This document shows, one piece after another, positions 24,454-33,528 of a DNA stretch of 64,000 bases (positions are counted from its first letter, which is position 1; each line of letters starts with the position of its first letter). Under the pieces are notes generated by a model. It was given only the letters and a program-made list of their open reading frames with translations. It searched no databases and was not told the origin of the DNA. The stretch comes from Pseudomonas sp. DNDY-54 (GTDB lineage: Bacteria; Pseudomonadota; Gammaproteobacteria; Pseudomonadales; Pseudomonadaceae), in the NCBI RefSeq assembly GCF_019880365.1, contig NZ_CP082271.1, forward strand, positions 310,001 through 374,000, given 5' to 3'. The translations under genes were made by a program, and so were the position numbers.

Positions 24454-25968
24454 ATGCTCGAACAGTACGTCAAGAAGATCCTCACCTCGCGCGTTTATGA
24501 CGTCGCGGTTGAAACCCCGTTGCAGCCCGCACGCCAGCTTTCCGAGCGTCTCGGCAACCAGATTCTGCTCAAGCGCGAGGATCTGCAGCCGGTGTTCTCC
24601 TTCAAGATTCGTGGCGCCTACAACAAGCTGGCGCAGCTGTCAGCCGAGGAGCTGGCACGTGGCGTGGTGACCGCCTCGGCTGGCAACCATGCACAAGGTC
24701 TGGCGCTGGCGGCGCGTGAGCTGGGAATCAAGGCGACGATCGTCATGCCGCGCACCACGCCGGAATTGAAAGTGCAGGGCGTGCGTGCTCGTGGTGGCAA
24801 GGTCGTTCTGCATGGCGACGCATTCCCCGAGGCGCTGGCCTACTCGCTGAAGCTCGTCGAGGAAAAGGGTTACGTCTATATCCACCCGTACGACGACCCG
24901 CATGTGATTGCCGGGCAGGGCACCGTCGCGATGGAGATTCTCCGGCAGCACCAGGGCCAGCTCGATGCGGTCTTCGTTCCGGTGGGTGGCGGCGGTCTGA
25001 TCGCCGGCGTGGCGGCGTACATCAAGTACCTGCGGCCGGAAACCAAGGTCATCGGCGTAGAGCCGGACGACTCGAACTGCCTGCAACAGGCGATGGCAGC
25101 CGGCGAGCGCGTGGTGCTTTCACAGGTGGGGTTGTTCGCCGATGGTGTGGCGGTGGCGCAGATTGGCCAGCACACCTTCGATATCTGCAAAGACCATGTC
25201 GATGAAGTGATCACCGTCAGCACCGATGAAATCTGTGCGGCGATCAAGGACATCTACGACGATACCCGTTCGATCACCGAGCCAGCCGGTGCCTTGGCCG
25301 TGGCGGGAATCAAGCGCTACGTCGAGCGTGAGGGTGTGGCCAATCAGGTACTGGTCGGGATCGATTCAGGCGCCAACGTGAATTTTGACCGCTTACGCCA
25401 TGTGGCCGAGCGCGCCGAACTGGGCGAGAAGCGCGAGGCGATCATCGCCGTGACCATCCCGGAGCAGCCGGGCAGTTTCAAGGCGTTCTGCGAGGCCATC
25501 GGCAAGCGCCAGATCACCGAATTCAACTACCGCTACCACCAGGATCGAGTCGCGCACATCTTCGTCGGTGTGCAGACTCATCCGGAAAACGACCCGCGCC
25601 TGGCCCTGGTCGAAAGCCTGCGTGCCAAGGGCTTTCCTGTGCTGGATCTGACCGATAACGAACTGGCCAAGCTCCACACCCGGCACATGGTGGGCGGGCA
25701 CGCCACCGGCGTAAGCGATGAAGTGGTGTTCCGCTTTGAATTCCCTGAGCGTCCCGGCGCGCTGTTCAATTTCCTCAATAACCTGGGCGGGCGCTGGAAT
25801 ATCTCGATGTTCCACTACCGCAATCATGGGGCGGCTGATGGACGCGTGGTGGCCGGCCTGCAAGTGCCCGCCGAGGACCGCCATCTGGTGCCGGCCGCGC
25901 TGGACAAGATCGGTTATCGCTACTGGGACGAGACGGACAACCCTGCCTACAAACTGTTTCTCGGCTAA
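24454..25968 (+). CDS. ilvA: Threonine ammonia-lyase, biosynthetic
   Basis: 504 residues: PLP-binding catalytic domain (1-320) with Lys51 in PVFSFKIRGAYNKL and the glycine loop VPVGGGGLIAGV, then two ACT-like regulatory repeats (about 330-410, EQPGSFKAFCEAIGKRQITE; and about 425-500, ERPGALFNFLNNLGGRWNIS). Converts threonine to 2-oxobutanoate, the first step to isoleucine; the two regulatory repeats mark the isoleucine-inhibited biosynthetic form. Convergence with rpiA on a shared 5' gap is as in other pseudomonads. Confidence 0.97.
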   Translation: MLEQYVKKILTSRVYDVAVETPLQPARQLSERLGNQILLKREDLQPVFSFKIRGAYNKLAQLSAEELARGVVTASAGNHAQGLALAARELGIKATIVMPRTTPELKVQGVRARGGKVVLHGDAFPEALAYSLKLVEEKGYVYIHPYDDPHVIAGQGTVAMEILRQHQGQLDAVFVPVGGGGLIAGVAAYIKYLRPETKVIGVEPDDSNCLQQAMAAGERVVLSQVGLFADGVAVAQIGQHTFDICKDHVDEVITVSTDEICAAIKDIYDDTRSITEPAGALAVAGIKRYVEREGVANQVLVGIDSGANVNFDRLRHVAERAELGEKREAIIAVTIPEQPGSFKAFCEAIGKRQITEFNYRYHQDRVAHIFVGVQTHPENDPRLALVESLRAKGFPVLDLTDNELAKLHTRHMVGGHATGVSDEVVFRFEFPERPGALFNFLNNLGGRWNISMFHYRNHGAADGRVVAGLQVPAEDRHLVPAALDKIGYRYWDETDNPAYKLFLG

Positions 25969-25989
25969 CCAGCCGTACCGCGAGGATTG

Positions 25990-26430
25990 ATGGAACATTA
26001 CCAACTGCTGAATATCGTCCACTCCGTGCTGGCAATTCTGCTCACGCTCGGTCTGATCGCCCACATCGTCATGCTTTGGAAGGCCTGGCGCCGTGCCGAT
26101 CCGACCGTGCTGCAGCAAAAGCTGCAGCGTACTCGGCTGTTTTCCCTTCCGCTGTTGGCCGTGCTCGCGTTGCTGTTGCCGCTGACGGGTTGGTGGCTGG
26201 CCCACCTGGCTGGGTTTCCGCTGGGCCAGCTGTGGCTGCTGGCCAGCTCGGTGCTGTTTCTGGTGCTGGTGCCGCTCGGCCTGCTGCTCGGCGGTCGCCT
26301 GCGCGCCTGGCAGGGGCTGGGTGACATGCCGGCACCGGCCAAGCTGCCGCGTTTCGCGCTGGTCTACGCCGGCCTGATCCTGTTGATACTCATCGCGATC
26401 ATGGGGTTGATGGGAGCCAAGCCCGTCTGA
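25990..26430 (+). CDS. DUF2269-like integral membrane protein
   Basis: 146 residues with four hydrophobic helices. It opens NIVHSVLAILLTLGLIAHIV, resembling DUF2269/CopD-like proteins, and shares layout with the gene at 27695-28162 (helix, WKAWRR-type basic loop, then PLTGWWLAHLAGFPLGQLWL matching PLSGLALVHLAGFDLSQPWL there). ATG 25990 has GAGG 5 bases upstream. It overlaps the next gene by one base, so the three genes 25990-28162 form one unit. Confidence 0.8.
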   Translation: MEHYQLLNIVHSVLAILLTLGLIAHIVMLWKAWRRADPTVLQQKLQRTRLFSLPLLAVLALLLPLTGWWLAHLAGFPLGQLWLLASSVLFLVLVPLGLLLGGRLRAWQGLGDMPAPAKLPRFALVYAGLILLILIAIMGLMGAKPV

Positions 26431-27698
26431 TGCACATCCTGCTGGTCGGTGCAGGCGGCTTCATCGGCCGGCATCTGCTGCGGGCACTACAGGGCGCGGG
26501 CCATCGGCTGGTCGCCACCTCTCGGTCAGGACATGGCGCCGAGCTCCCCGGCGTATGCTGGCGGCCACTGGATCTGGCCAACCTGACCAGCCATCCCGAA
26601 CATTTCGACTGGCCGAATGGAGTCGAGCTGGTGATCAACGCCACCGGCGTACTGAGCACCGATCCGCGTCACCTCGCCAATGTGCAGAACCTAGGCGCCC
26701 GCGCGCTGTTTGACCTGGCCGCACACAACGGCGCCGGTGTTATTCAGCTGTCCGCCCTCGGTGCGGGCGACCAACAGGATGTGCCGTTTCTCGCTAGCAA
26801 GGCGGCAGCCGATGAATACCTCCTTTCGCTGGGAATCCCCGCCGTTGTGTTGCGGCCTTCGTTGGTGGTTGGCGAAGGCGGGGCAAGCAGCGCATGGTTG
26901 ACCCGTCTGTCTCCCTGGCCGCTGATACCCCTCCTCGATATCCAGGCCCGGGCCCAGCCGCTTCATGTGGATGACCTGGTCGCGGCGGTACTTGGACTGT
27001 TGCGCCATTGGCCTACCACGCCATGCATTGTGCCGCTGGTGGGCACCGAAGCCCTGACCCTGCCACAACTACTCGATCGGCTGCGTGCGGCTCAGGGCTG
27101 GGCGCCCGCACGCTATGTCCGCATTCCTCATGCGCTCTCGGGGCTGGGCGCGAGGCTGGGCGATCGGCTCGGTTGGCAGGCGCTGAATACGCAAACGTGG
27201 GTGCTGGCGCAGCGCGACAACCTGGCGTCACCCGAGGCGATGCACGCGACCTGTGGCTATCGGGCGCCGCCGCTGGCGAGCCGACTGGTCGGCTGGCCAC
27301 GGCGAGAGCAGAGCGTGTCGTTGGCGTTGCGCCCGTTGCTGCTCGCCGTACTGGTGTTGATCTGGCTAGGCACGGCTGTGGTCTGTCTGGGGCCGGGTTA
27401 CGACTGGGGCCTGCGAATCATGGCCGAGCTGGGCGTGGGTGGGTGGCGTGCCGATGCCGCGATCATTGCTGGCGCGCTCACGGATGCGCTGCTGGGGGTC
27501 GGACTGCTGTCGCAACGCTGGCGCCGCCATGCCTTGCGGGCACAGTTGGTGCTGATGCTTGGCTACATGCTGATCATTACTCTGTGGCTGCCGCATTACT
27601 GGTACGACCCCTTCGCCGCGGTTGGCAAGAACCTGGTGCTGATGGTGGCTACGCTGTGGCTGTTGTGGACCGAACCCATGCCGGAGTGTCGACGATGA
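26430..27698 (+). CDS. NAD(P)-dependent SDR/NmrA-like protein fused to DoxX-like membrane domain
   Basis: 422 residues. N-terminal Rossmann part: LVGAGGFIGRHLLRAL (5-20), then INATGVLSTDPR and VIQLSALGAG, an atypical extended SDR/NmrA-like enzyme without a clear YxxxK (FLASKAAADEYLLSLG holds the lysine region). From about residue 290 four hydrophobic helices form a DoxX-like domain (LRPLLLAVLVLIWLGTAVVC, MLGYMLIITLWLPHYWYDPF). Such fusions are seen in proteobacteria and have no known reaction. Flanked on both sides by DUF2269-type membrane genes with overlapping ends. Confidence 0.85.
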   Translation: MHILLVGAGGFIGRHLLRALQGAGHRLVATSRSGHGAELPGVCWRPLDLANLTSHPEHFDWPNGVELVINATGVLSTDPRHLANVQNLGARALFDLAAHNGAGVIQLSALGAGDQQDVPFLASKAAADEYLLSLGIPAVVLRPSLVVGEGGASSAWLTRLSPWPLIPLLDIQARAQPLHVDDLVAAVLGLLRHWPTTPCIVPLVGTEALTLPQLLDRLRAAQGWAPARYVRIPHALSGLGARLGDRLGWQALNTQTWVLAQRDNLASPEAMHATCGYRAPPLASRLVGWPRREQSVSLALRPLLLAVLVLIWLGTAVVCLGPGYDWGLRIMAELGVGGWRADAAIIAGALTDALLGVGLLSQRWRRHALRAQLVLMLGYMLIITLWLPHYWYDPFAAVGKNLVLMVATLWLLWTEPMPECRR

Positions 27699-28162
27699 GC
27701 CTGTATTTGTTGATCAAAACGCTGCACATCCTGTCGTCGACGGTGCTCTTCGGGACGGGATTAGGGTCGGCCTATTACAGCTGGCGTGCATGGCGCAGCG
27801 GCAAGATCGAAGTCATTGCGGTGACGTTTCGGCATCTGGTCTTCGCCGACTGGGCCTTCACCGCAACCACCGCCATCATTCAGCCGCTTAGCGGGTTGGC
27901 GCTGGTTCACCTCGCCGGCTTCGATCTCAGCCAGCCGTGGCTGCTGTGGAGCATCGGGCTCTATGTCGTGGCGGGCGCCTGCTGGTTGCCAGTCGTGTGG
28001 CTGCAAATCCGCGTGCACAAGCTGGCCGAGCAGGCACTGCGTGACGGCACGCCTCTGCCTGCAGCGACCGCTCGCTACATGCGTTGGTGGTTTGCGCTGG
28101 GCTGGCCAGCCTTTCTCTCGTTTATGGCGATCTTTTACTTGATGGTCAGCAAGGGCGCTTAG
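27695..28162 (+). CDS. DUF2269 family membrane protein
   Basis: 155 residues, four helices: YLLIKTLHILSSTVLFGTGL at the start is the DUF2269 signature, followed by GSAYYSWRAW, LSGLALVHLAGFDLSQPWLL and a C-terminal RYMRWWFALGWPAFLSFMAI. ATGA overlap with the SDR-DoxX gene. The three-gene set looks like one small membrane complex; no function is known. Confidence 0.88.
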   Translation: MSLYLLIKTLHILSSTVLFGTGLGSAYYSWRAWRSGKIEVIAVTFRHLVFADWAFTATTAIIQPLSGLALVHLAGFDLSQPWLLWSIGLYVVAGACWLPVVWLQIRVHKLAEQALRDGTPLPAATARYMRWWFALGWPAFLSFMAIFYLMVSKGA

Positions 28163-28196
28163 GCGTCGGCGCGTACGAATCGGCAACAAGCCTGCG

Positions 28197-28850
28197 TTAG
28201 CGCAGGCTGATGATGCCCCAGCCGCGCTGCTGGGCGATCTCGCGGAGCGTCGGATCAGGATCGACCGCGACGGGGTGGCTCACCCGTTCCAGCAGCGGCA
28301 GGTCATTGCGCGAGTCGCTATAGAAGTAGCTGTCGTCCAGGCTCTGGTCGTTTTCCTGTAGCCAACGCTCGATGCGGGTGACCTTGCCTTCCTGGAAGCA
28401 GGGCACGTCGGTGAGTCGGCCGGTGTAACGCCCGTCCAGCATCTCGCATTCGGTGGCCAGCAGTGTGTCGACGCCGAGGCGTTTGGCGATTGGCCCGGTA
28501 ATGAAGCGGTTGGTGGCGGTGATAATCACCACCCGATCGCCGGCTGCATGATGCTGGCGCACCAGCGCTTCGCCCTTGGCCAGTACGATGGGCTCTATGT
28601 GGTCGCGCATGAATTCGGCGTGCCATTGCGCTAGCTGCGCCATCTCGCTGCGCCCCAGCAGTTCCTGGCAGAAATTCTGGTAGTCCAGTACGTCCAGCTC
28701 GCCGGCGAGATAATCCTGATAGAAGGCGTCATTGCGGGCACGGTAGGCATCGGCGTCGACCAGCCCGCGCTGGCAAAGAAATTCACCCCAGGCATGGTCG
28801 CTGTCACCGGCCAGCAGGGTGTTGTCGAGATCGAATAGAGCCAGGCGCAC
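28197..28850 (-). CDS. HAD-superfamily phosphatase (SerB-like, IB family)
   Basis: 217 residues from a GTG start, giving MRLALFDLDNTLLAGDSD; AGGAA lies 7 bases before the GTG and the upstream in-frame residues are not family-like. HAD motifs: DLDNT (8-12), the ITATN of motif II and the SDSRNDLPLLE of motif IV. The family (IB, PSPase-like) includes histidinol-phosphatase- and phosphoserine-phosphatase-like enzymes; substrate unassigned. Divergent from rppH. Confidence 0.88.
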   Translation of the reverse strand: MRLALFDLDNTLLAGDSDHAWGEFLCQRGLVDADAYRARNDAFYQDYLAGELDVLDYQNFCQELLGRSEMAQLAQWHAEFMRDHIEPIVLAKGEALVRQHHAAGDRVVIITATNRFITGPIAKRLGVDTLLATECEMLDGRYTGRLTDVPCFQEGKVTRIERWLQENDQSLDDSYFYSDSRNDLPLLERVSHPVAVDPDPTLREIAQQRGWGIISLR

Positions 28851-29028
28851 GCGGCATTCCTCACGCGATGAAGGGAGGCGAAGCATAGCGGGATTGTCCC
28901 TCGTGTTGCAGCTGCGGCAGTGCGCAGACGCGCCTTGAGCAGGTGGCGTAATGGCTTCTCGGCGCGCTTTCTGCTTTTCGCGTTTTTGTGGAACAATGCC
29001 GCGACATGCGTTTGCGAGGTTGTATGCC

Positions 29029-29508
29029 GTGATCGACTCCGATGGTTTTCGCCCCAATGTCGGCATCATCCTGACCAATGATGTCGGACAGGTGCTTTGG
29101 GCCCGGCGAATTAATCAGGACGCCTGGCAATTCCCGCAGGGCGGAATCAATCCGCGCGAGACGCCGGAAGAAGCCCTCTACCGTGAACTCAACGAAGAAG
29201 TCGGCTTGGAACAGCAGGATGTGAAAATTCTCGCCTGCACCCGTGGCTGGTTGCGTTATCGTCTGCCGCAGCGTCTGGTCCGTACTCATAGCCAGCCGCT
29301 GTGCATCGGCCAGAAACAGAAGTGGTTCCTGCTACGCCTGACGGGGGCAGAGGACCGGGTACGAATGGATCTCACCGGCAAGCCCGAGTTCGATGGTTGG
29401 CGCTGGGTCAGTTATTGGTATCCGCTGGGTCAGGTGGTCACCTTCAAGCGCGAGGTCTACCGTCGCGCCTTAAAAGAACTCGCCCCGCGCCTGCTGGCGC
29501 GGGATTGA
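29029..29508 (+). CDS. rppH: RNA 5'-pyrophosphohydrolase
   Basis: 159 residues from a GTG start at 29029 (protein reads MIDSDGFRPNVGIILTN), the exact size of other pseudomonad RppH proteins; in-frame ATGs upstream would add unrelated residues. Nudix box GGINPRETPEEALYRELNEE followed by VGL (about 38-60). Removes pyrophosphate from mRNA 5' ends to start RNase E decay. C-terminus VVTFKREVYRRALKELAPRL is typical. ptsP starts 20 bases later, and the pair is probably cotranscribed. Confidence 0.96.
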   Translation: MIDSDGFRPNVGIILTNDVGQVLWARRINQDAWQFPQGGINPRETPEEALYRELNEEVGLEQQDVKILACTRGWLRYRLPQRLVRTHSQPLCIGQKQKWFLLRLTGAEDRVRMDLTGKPEFDGWRWVSYWYPLGQVVTFKREVYRRALKELAPRLLARD

Positions 29509-29527
29509 CGGGAGAAAGCCCCTGAGC

Positions 29528-31801
29528 ATGCTCGGCACGCTTCGCAAGATTGTCCAGGAAGTCAACTCCGCCAAGGACCTCAAGGCGGCGTTGGGCATCA
29601 TTGTGCTGAGGGTTCGGGAGGCCATGGCCAGCCAGGTCTGCTCGGTTTACCTGCTCGATCCGGAATCCGGACGCTTTGTGCTGATGGCCACCGAAGGCCT
29701 GAACAAGAAGGCTATTGGCAAGGTCAGCATGGCCCCCAACGAGGGCCTGGTCGGTCTGGTGGGTACTCGCGAGGAACCGCTCAACCTCGAACATGCCTCC
29801 GAGCACCCCCGTTACCGCTACTTTGCCGAGACCGGAGAAGAACGTTATGCCTCGTTTCTAGGGGCGCCGATCATTCACCATCGGCGGGTAATGGGCGTAC
29901 TGGTCATCCAGCAGAAAGAGCAGCGTTTGTTCGACGAAGGCGAAGAGGCGTTCCTCGTCACCATGAGCGCGCAGCTCGCTGGGGTCATCGCCCACGCGGA
30001 GGCTACCGGTTCGATCCGGGGGCTCGGTCGGCAAGGCAAAGGTATTCAGGAAACCCGTTTCATCGGTATCCCCGGTGCGCCCGGTGCGGCCGTGGGTACG
30101 GCTGTCGTCGTGCTGCCACCTGCGGATCTTGACGTGGTGCCGGACAAAACAATCAGCAACATTCCAGCCGAGCTCGAACTGTTCGAGACGGCGCTTGAGG
30201 CCGTGCGGGCCGATATGCGCGCACTGTCCGAAAAACTCGCCACGCAGATGCGCAAGGAAGAGCGCGCGCTGTTCGACGTATACCTGATGATGCTCGACGA
30301 CTCCGCCCTCGGCGGCGAGGTGTCCAAGGTCATCCGCACCGGCCAGTGGGCCCAGGGTGCATTACGGCAGGTAGTGAGTGATCACGTCGGCCGTTTCGAG
30401 ATGATGGACGACGCCTATCTCCGCGAGCGCGCCTCGGACGTCAAGGACATCGGCCGCCGGCTGCTCGGCTATCTGCAGCAGGCTCGCCAGCAAACGCTGA
30501 CCTATCCGGACAACACTATTCTGGTCAGCGAGGAGCTGTCCCCGGCCATGCTCGGTGAGGTGCCGGAAGGCAAGCTGATGGGCATGGTCTCCGTGCTCGG
30601 TTCGAGCAACTCGCACGTGGCGATCCTGGCGCGAGCGATGGGCATCCCGACGGTGATGGGCGCTGTGGACCTGCCGTATTCCAAGGTTGATGGCATCGAG
30701 CTGATCATCGACGGCACGCGTGGCGAGATCATCACCAATCCTGCCAAGGTGCTGCGTGAGCAATACCTGGTCCTGGCCGAGCAGGAGCGTCAGCTTTCCG
30801 AAGGGCTAGACATCCTGCGCGAGCTGCCTTGCGAAACCACCGACGGCGTGCGCATTCCGCTTTGGGTCAATACCGGCCTGCTGGCCGATGTGGTGCGGGC
30901 GCAGGAGCGTGGCGCCGAGGGTGTCGGCCTGTATCGCACCGAAGTGCCCTTCATGATCAAGGAGCGCTTCCCCAGCGAGAAGGAGCAGATGGCGATTTAT
31001 CGCGAGCAGCTGCAAGCCTTCCATCCGCTGCCGGTGACCATGCGCAGCCTCGATATTGGCGGCGACAAAAGCCTGCCGTACTTCCCGATCAAGGAAGAAA
31101 ACCCCTTCCTGGGCTGGCGCGGGATTCGCGTCACCCTCGATCACCCTGAGATCTTCCTTCTACAGACCCGCGCCATGCTGAAGGCCAGTGCCGGTCTTAA
31201 CAACCTGCGTATCCTGCTGCCGATGATTTCCGGCACGCGGGAACTGGAAGAAGCGCTGCATCTGATTCACCGTGCCTGGGGCGAGGTGCGCGACGAAGGC
31301 ACCGACGTCGAGATGCCGCCGGTGGGCGTAATGATTGAGGTGCCGGCCGCGGTTTACCTGACTCGCGAGCTGGCGCGTCAGGTGGATTTCATCTCGGTAG
31401 GCTCGAACGATCTGACGCAATACCTGTTGGCTGTCGACCGCAATAACCCGCGTGTGGCCGATCTCTATGACTATCTGCATCCGGCGGTGCTTGAGGCACT
31501 GCAACGTGTCGTGCGGGAAGCCCATGACGAAGGCAAACCGGTCAGCATCTGCGGCGAGATGGCCGGCGACCCCAGCGCCGCCATTCTCCTCCTGGCGATG
31601 GGCTTCGACAGCCTCTCGATGAACGCTACCAACCTGCCAAAGGTAAAGTGGATGCTGCGCCAGATCAGCTCGACCATGGCTCGCGAGCTGCTGACCAAGG
31701 TCATGATGATGGACAGCCCACAGGTGATTCATGCCACTGTGCAGCTGACCCTGCGTAACCTGGGATTGGATCGCATGGTCAATCCGTCGGCGGCACTCTA
31801 G
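29528..31801 (+). CDS. ptsP: PEP-protein phosphotransferase of the nitrogen PTS (EI-Ntr)
   Basis: 757 residues. Order: GAF domain (1-170, sensor of glutamine/2-oxoglutarate), PEP-utiliser N-terminal domain (about 180-300), the phospho-histidine swivel domain with His363 in GSSNSHVAILARAMGIPTVM, and the PEP-binding TIM barrel (about 430-740) with EGVGLYRTEVPF and the catalytic Cys675 in VSICGEMAGD. Transfers phosphate from PEP to NPr and on to PtsN. Its stop codon overlaps that of the convergent NRDE gene. Confidence 0.97.
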   Translation: MLGTLRKIVQEVNSAKDLKAALGIIVLRVREAMASQVCSVYLLDPESGRFVLMATEGLNKKAIGKVSMAPNEGLVGLVGTREEPLNLEHASEHPRYRYFAETGEERYASFLGAPIIHHRRVMGVLVIQQKEQRLFDEGEEAFLVTMSAQLAGVIAHAEATGSIRGLGRQGKGIQETRFIGIPGAPGAAVGTAVVVLPPADLDVVPDKTISNIPAELELFETALEAVRADMRALSEKLATQMRKEERALFDVYLMMLDDSALGGEVSKVIRTGQWAQGALRQVVSDHVGRFEMMDDAYLRERASDVKDIGRRLLGYLQQARQQTLTYPDNTILVSEELSPAMLGEVPEGKLMGMVSVLGSSNSHVAILARAMGIPTVMGAVDLPYSKVDGIELIIDGTRGEIITNPAKVLREQYLVLAEQERQLSEGLDILRELPCETTDGVRIPLWVNTGLLADVVRAQERGAEGVGLYRTEVPFMIKERFPSEKEQMAIYREQLQAFHPLPVTMRSLDIGGDKSLPYFPIKEENPFLGWRGIRVTLDHPEIFLLQTRAMLKASAGLNNLRILLPMISGTRELEEALHLIHRAWGEVRDEGTDVEMPPVGVMIEVPAAVYLTRELARQVDFISVGSNDLTQYLLAVDRNNPRVADLYDYLHPAVLEALQRVVREAHDEGKPVSICGEMAGDPSAAILLLAMGFDSLSMNATNLPKVKWMLRQISSTMARELLTKVMMMDSPQVIHATVQLTLRNLGLDRMVNPSAAL

Positions 31802-32577
31802 GCCTTCTGTGACTCCGTTGCCTGACTGAACGCCGGCAGCCTGATATGAATAGTCTCTCCCCCGCCAGTCGGACCGAAGGTGCGCTCAGTGATCTCTGTT
31901 GAGCCATCTGCGCGGCGCATCACGACGGTACTGGCCCGGGTCCCGTAATCCTCACTGGCGATAAACACGCTCGATAGCCTTTTTTCCCACTCGCATGGCA
32001 CGCCGGTACTCGGCAGATCAGCATCAGCGGCCAGCTGGGTGTCGCTCAGCAAATGCAGCAGCGCACTCTGATCCGGCCCTTCCAGACAGTCTTGTAATGC
32101 TGCGCGCGCGCGGACCAGTTTCGGCCAGGGCGAATCAAGCGCCGCGTTGGATAAGCCGTAGACCCCCGGTGGCAGCTGTTCTGGCGTGGCAGCACGCGAG
32201 TTCAAGTACCACAACTGATGCGCATCGCCGACCAGCAGATTGAAGCCGGCGTAGTGCTCGAGATGCCCGCCCAGCTCGTTCAGATAGGCGTCAGGGGATA
32301 ACTGGCCGCGCAGGTATCGCTCGGGCAGTTCCCCTCGGGAGCGAGCACCGGTTGGTGTTCCTGGCGCGCGGATATTCGTCAGCGCGGCGAATCGACCGTC
32401 TGCTCCAACGCCCATCCAGGTGCCGCCGGCTTGTAGATCGCGACCGGCAACGACCTGTGGGGCATCCGGCCAGTGCCCGAGCGGTAGGCTAGGGCGGTCA
32501 TAAAATTCGTCACGGTTGGCCGCAACGATCAACGGCAACGCGTGGGACGGACGCCAGGCAAAGACGATCAAACACAT
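31798..32577 (-). CDS. NRDE family protein (TANGO2-like)
   Basis: 259 residues. Starts MCLIVFAW with Cys2 and has the NRDE motif at 21-24 (AANRDEFYDRPSLPLGHW), then GGTWMGVGADGRFAALTNIR, the usual family lead-in. The fold is Ntn-hydrolase-like with Cys2 as possible nucleophile. In eukaryotes TANGO2 relates to Golgi and heme; the bacterial function is unknown. Convergent with ptsP: the four bases CTAG at 31798-31801 hold both stop codons. Confidence 0.9.
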   Translation of the reverse strand: MCLIVFAWRPSHALPLIVAANRDEFYDRPSLPLGHWPDAPQVVAGRDLQAGGTWMGVGADGRFAALTNIRAPGTPTGARSRGELPERYLRGQLSPDAYLNELGGHLEHYAGFNLLVGDAHQLWYLNSRAATPEQLPPGVYGLSNAALDSPWPKLVRARAALQDCLEGPDQSALLHLLSDTQLAADADLPSTGVPCEWEKRLSSVFIASEDYGTRASTVVMRRADGSTEITERTFGPTGGGETIHIRLPAFSQATESQKA

Positions 32578-32735
32578 GCGAGCGGAACCATGAATAGCGG
32601 AACTGCGAGGCTAGACGATAACCCGTCATGGATGCCAGACCGTCTATCTCAGCGATACCGGGCGCCGCGGTTCGAGCGAGCCGCCCACTCCGCCTTTTTC
32701 CGCTAACATGCCGCTTTGTTTTGCAGGGTGGTCCG

Positions 32736-33518
32736 ATGGAGTTCGCGCTTTATCTGCTGCTGGGTGGCTTCGCGGGGGTGCTGGCGGGGCTGTTTGGTGT
32801 TGGCGGTGGCCTGATTATCGTCCCGGTGCTGGTGTTCAGCTTCACCGCGCAGGGCTTCGATCCGTTGATCCTGACCCATCTTGCCGTCGGCACGTCGCTG
32901 GCCACCATCGTATTTACCTCGGTTAACTCCATCCTGACTCATCACCGCAAAGGGGCCGTGCGCTGGCCCGTAGTGCGCTGGATGACGCTCGGTATCCTGA
33001 TTGGCGCGGCGCTCGGGAGCGTGACAGCTGCCGCCATTCAAGGGCCCATGCTGCAAAAGATCATCGGCGTGTTCGCCATTGCCATGGCCGTCCAGATGGG
33101 CTTTTCCCTGCAACCGAAAGCGAGCGCCGACGTGCCAGGCAAGCCGGTTCTGACTGTGGCAGGCGTCGTGATCGGCTGGGCGTCGGCGATTTTCGGAATC
33201 GGTGGGGGTTCGCTTACCGTGCCCTTTCTCACCTGGCGCAGCGTTCCCATTCAGCAGGCGGTGGCGACCTCCGCTGCGTGCGGCCTGCCGATTGCGCTCG
33301 CGGGCGCGTTGAGTTTTGCGGTGGTCGGCTGGCAGGATGCTCACCTGCCCGGCTGGAGCTTAGGATTCGTGTACGTGCCTGCGCTGGCCGGCATCGCTAT
33401 TACCAGCATGTTTTTTGCCCGTACTGGCGCGCAGCTCGCGCATCGCCTATCGCCTCTGATGCTGCGGCGCTTGTTCGCGCTGCTATTGCTGGGCGTCGGC
33501 ATCAACTTTTTGATCTGA
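32736..33518 (+). CDS. TauE/SafE family permease
   Basis: 260 residues, eight to nine hydrophobic helices with the two family glycine-rich signatures: GVLAGLFGVGGGLIIVPVLV (about 14-33) and SAIFGIGGGSLTVPFLTW (about 150-167). Family members export sulfite, sulfoacetate or other organosulfur anions; the substrate here is not evident. It starts from ATG 32736; lgt follows 10 bases after its stop, so the pair is probably cotranscribed. Confidence 0.9.
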   Translation: MEFALYLLLGGFAGVLAGLFGVGGGLIIVPVLVFSFTAQGFDPLILTHLAVGTSLATIVFTSVNSILTHHRKGAVRWPVVRWMTLGILIGAALGSVTAAAIQGPMLQKIIGVFAIAMAVQMGFSLQPKASADVPGKPVLTVAGVVIGWASAIFGIGGGSLTVPFLTWRSVPIQQAVATSAACGLPIALAGALSFAVVGWQDAHLPGWSLGFVYVPALAGIAITSMFFARTGAQLAHRLSPLMLRRLFALLLLGVGINFLI

Positions 33519-33528
33519 GGAAACCTGG

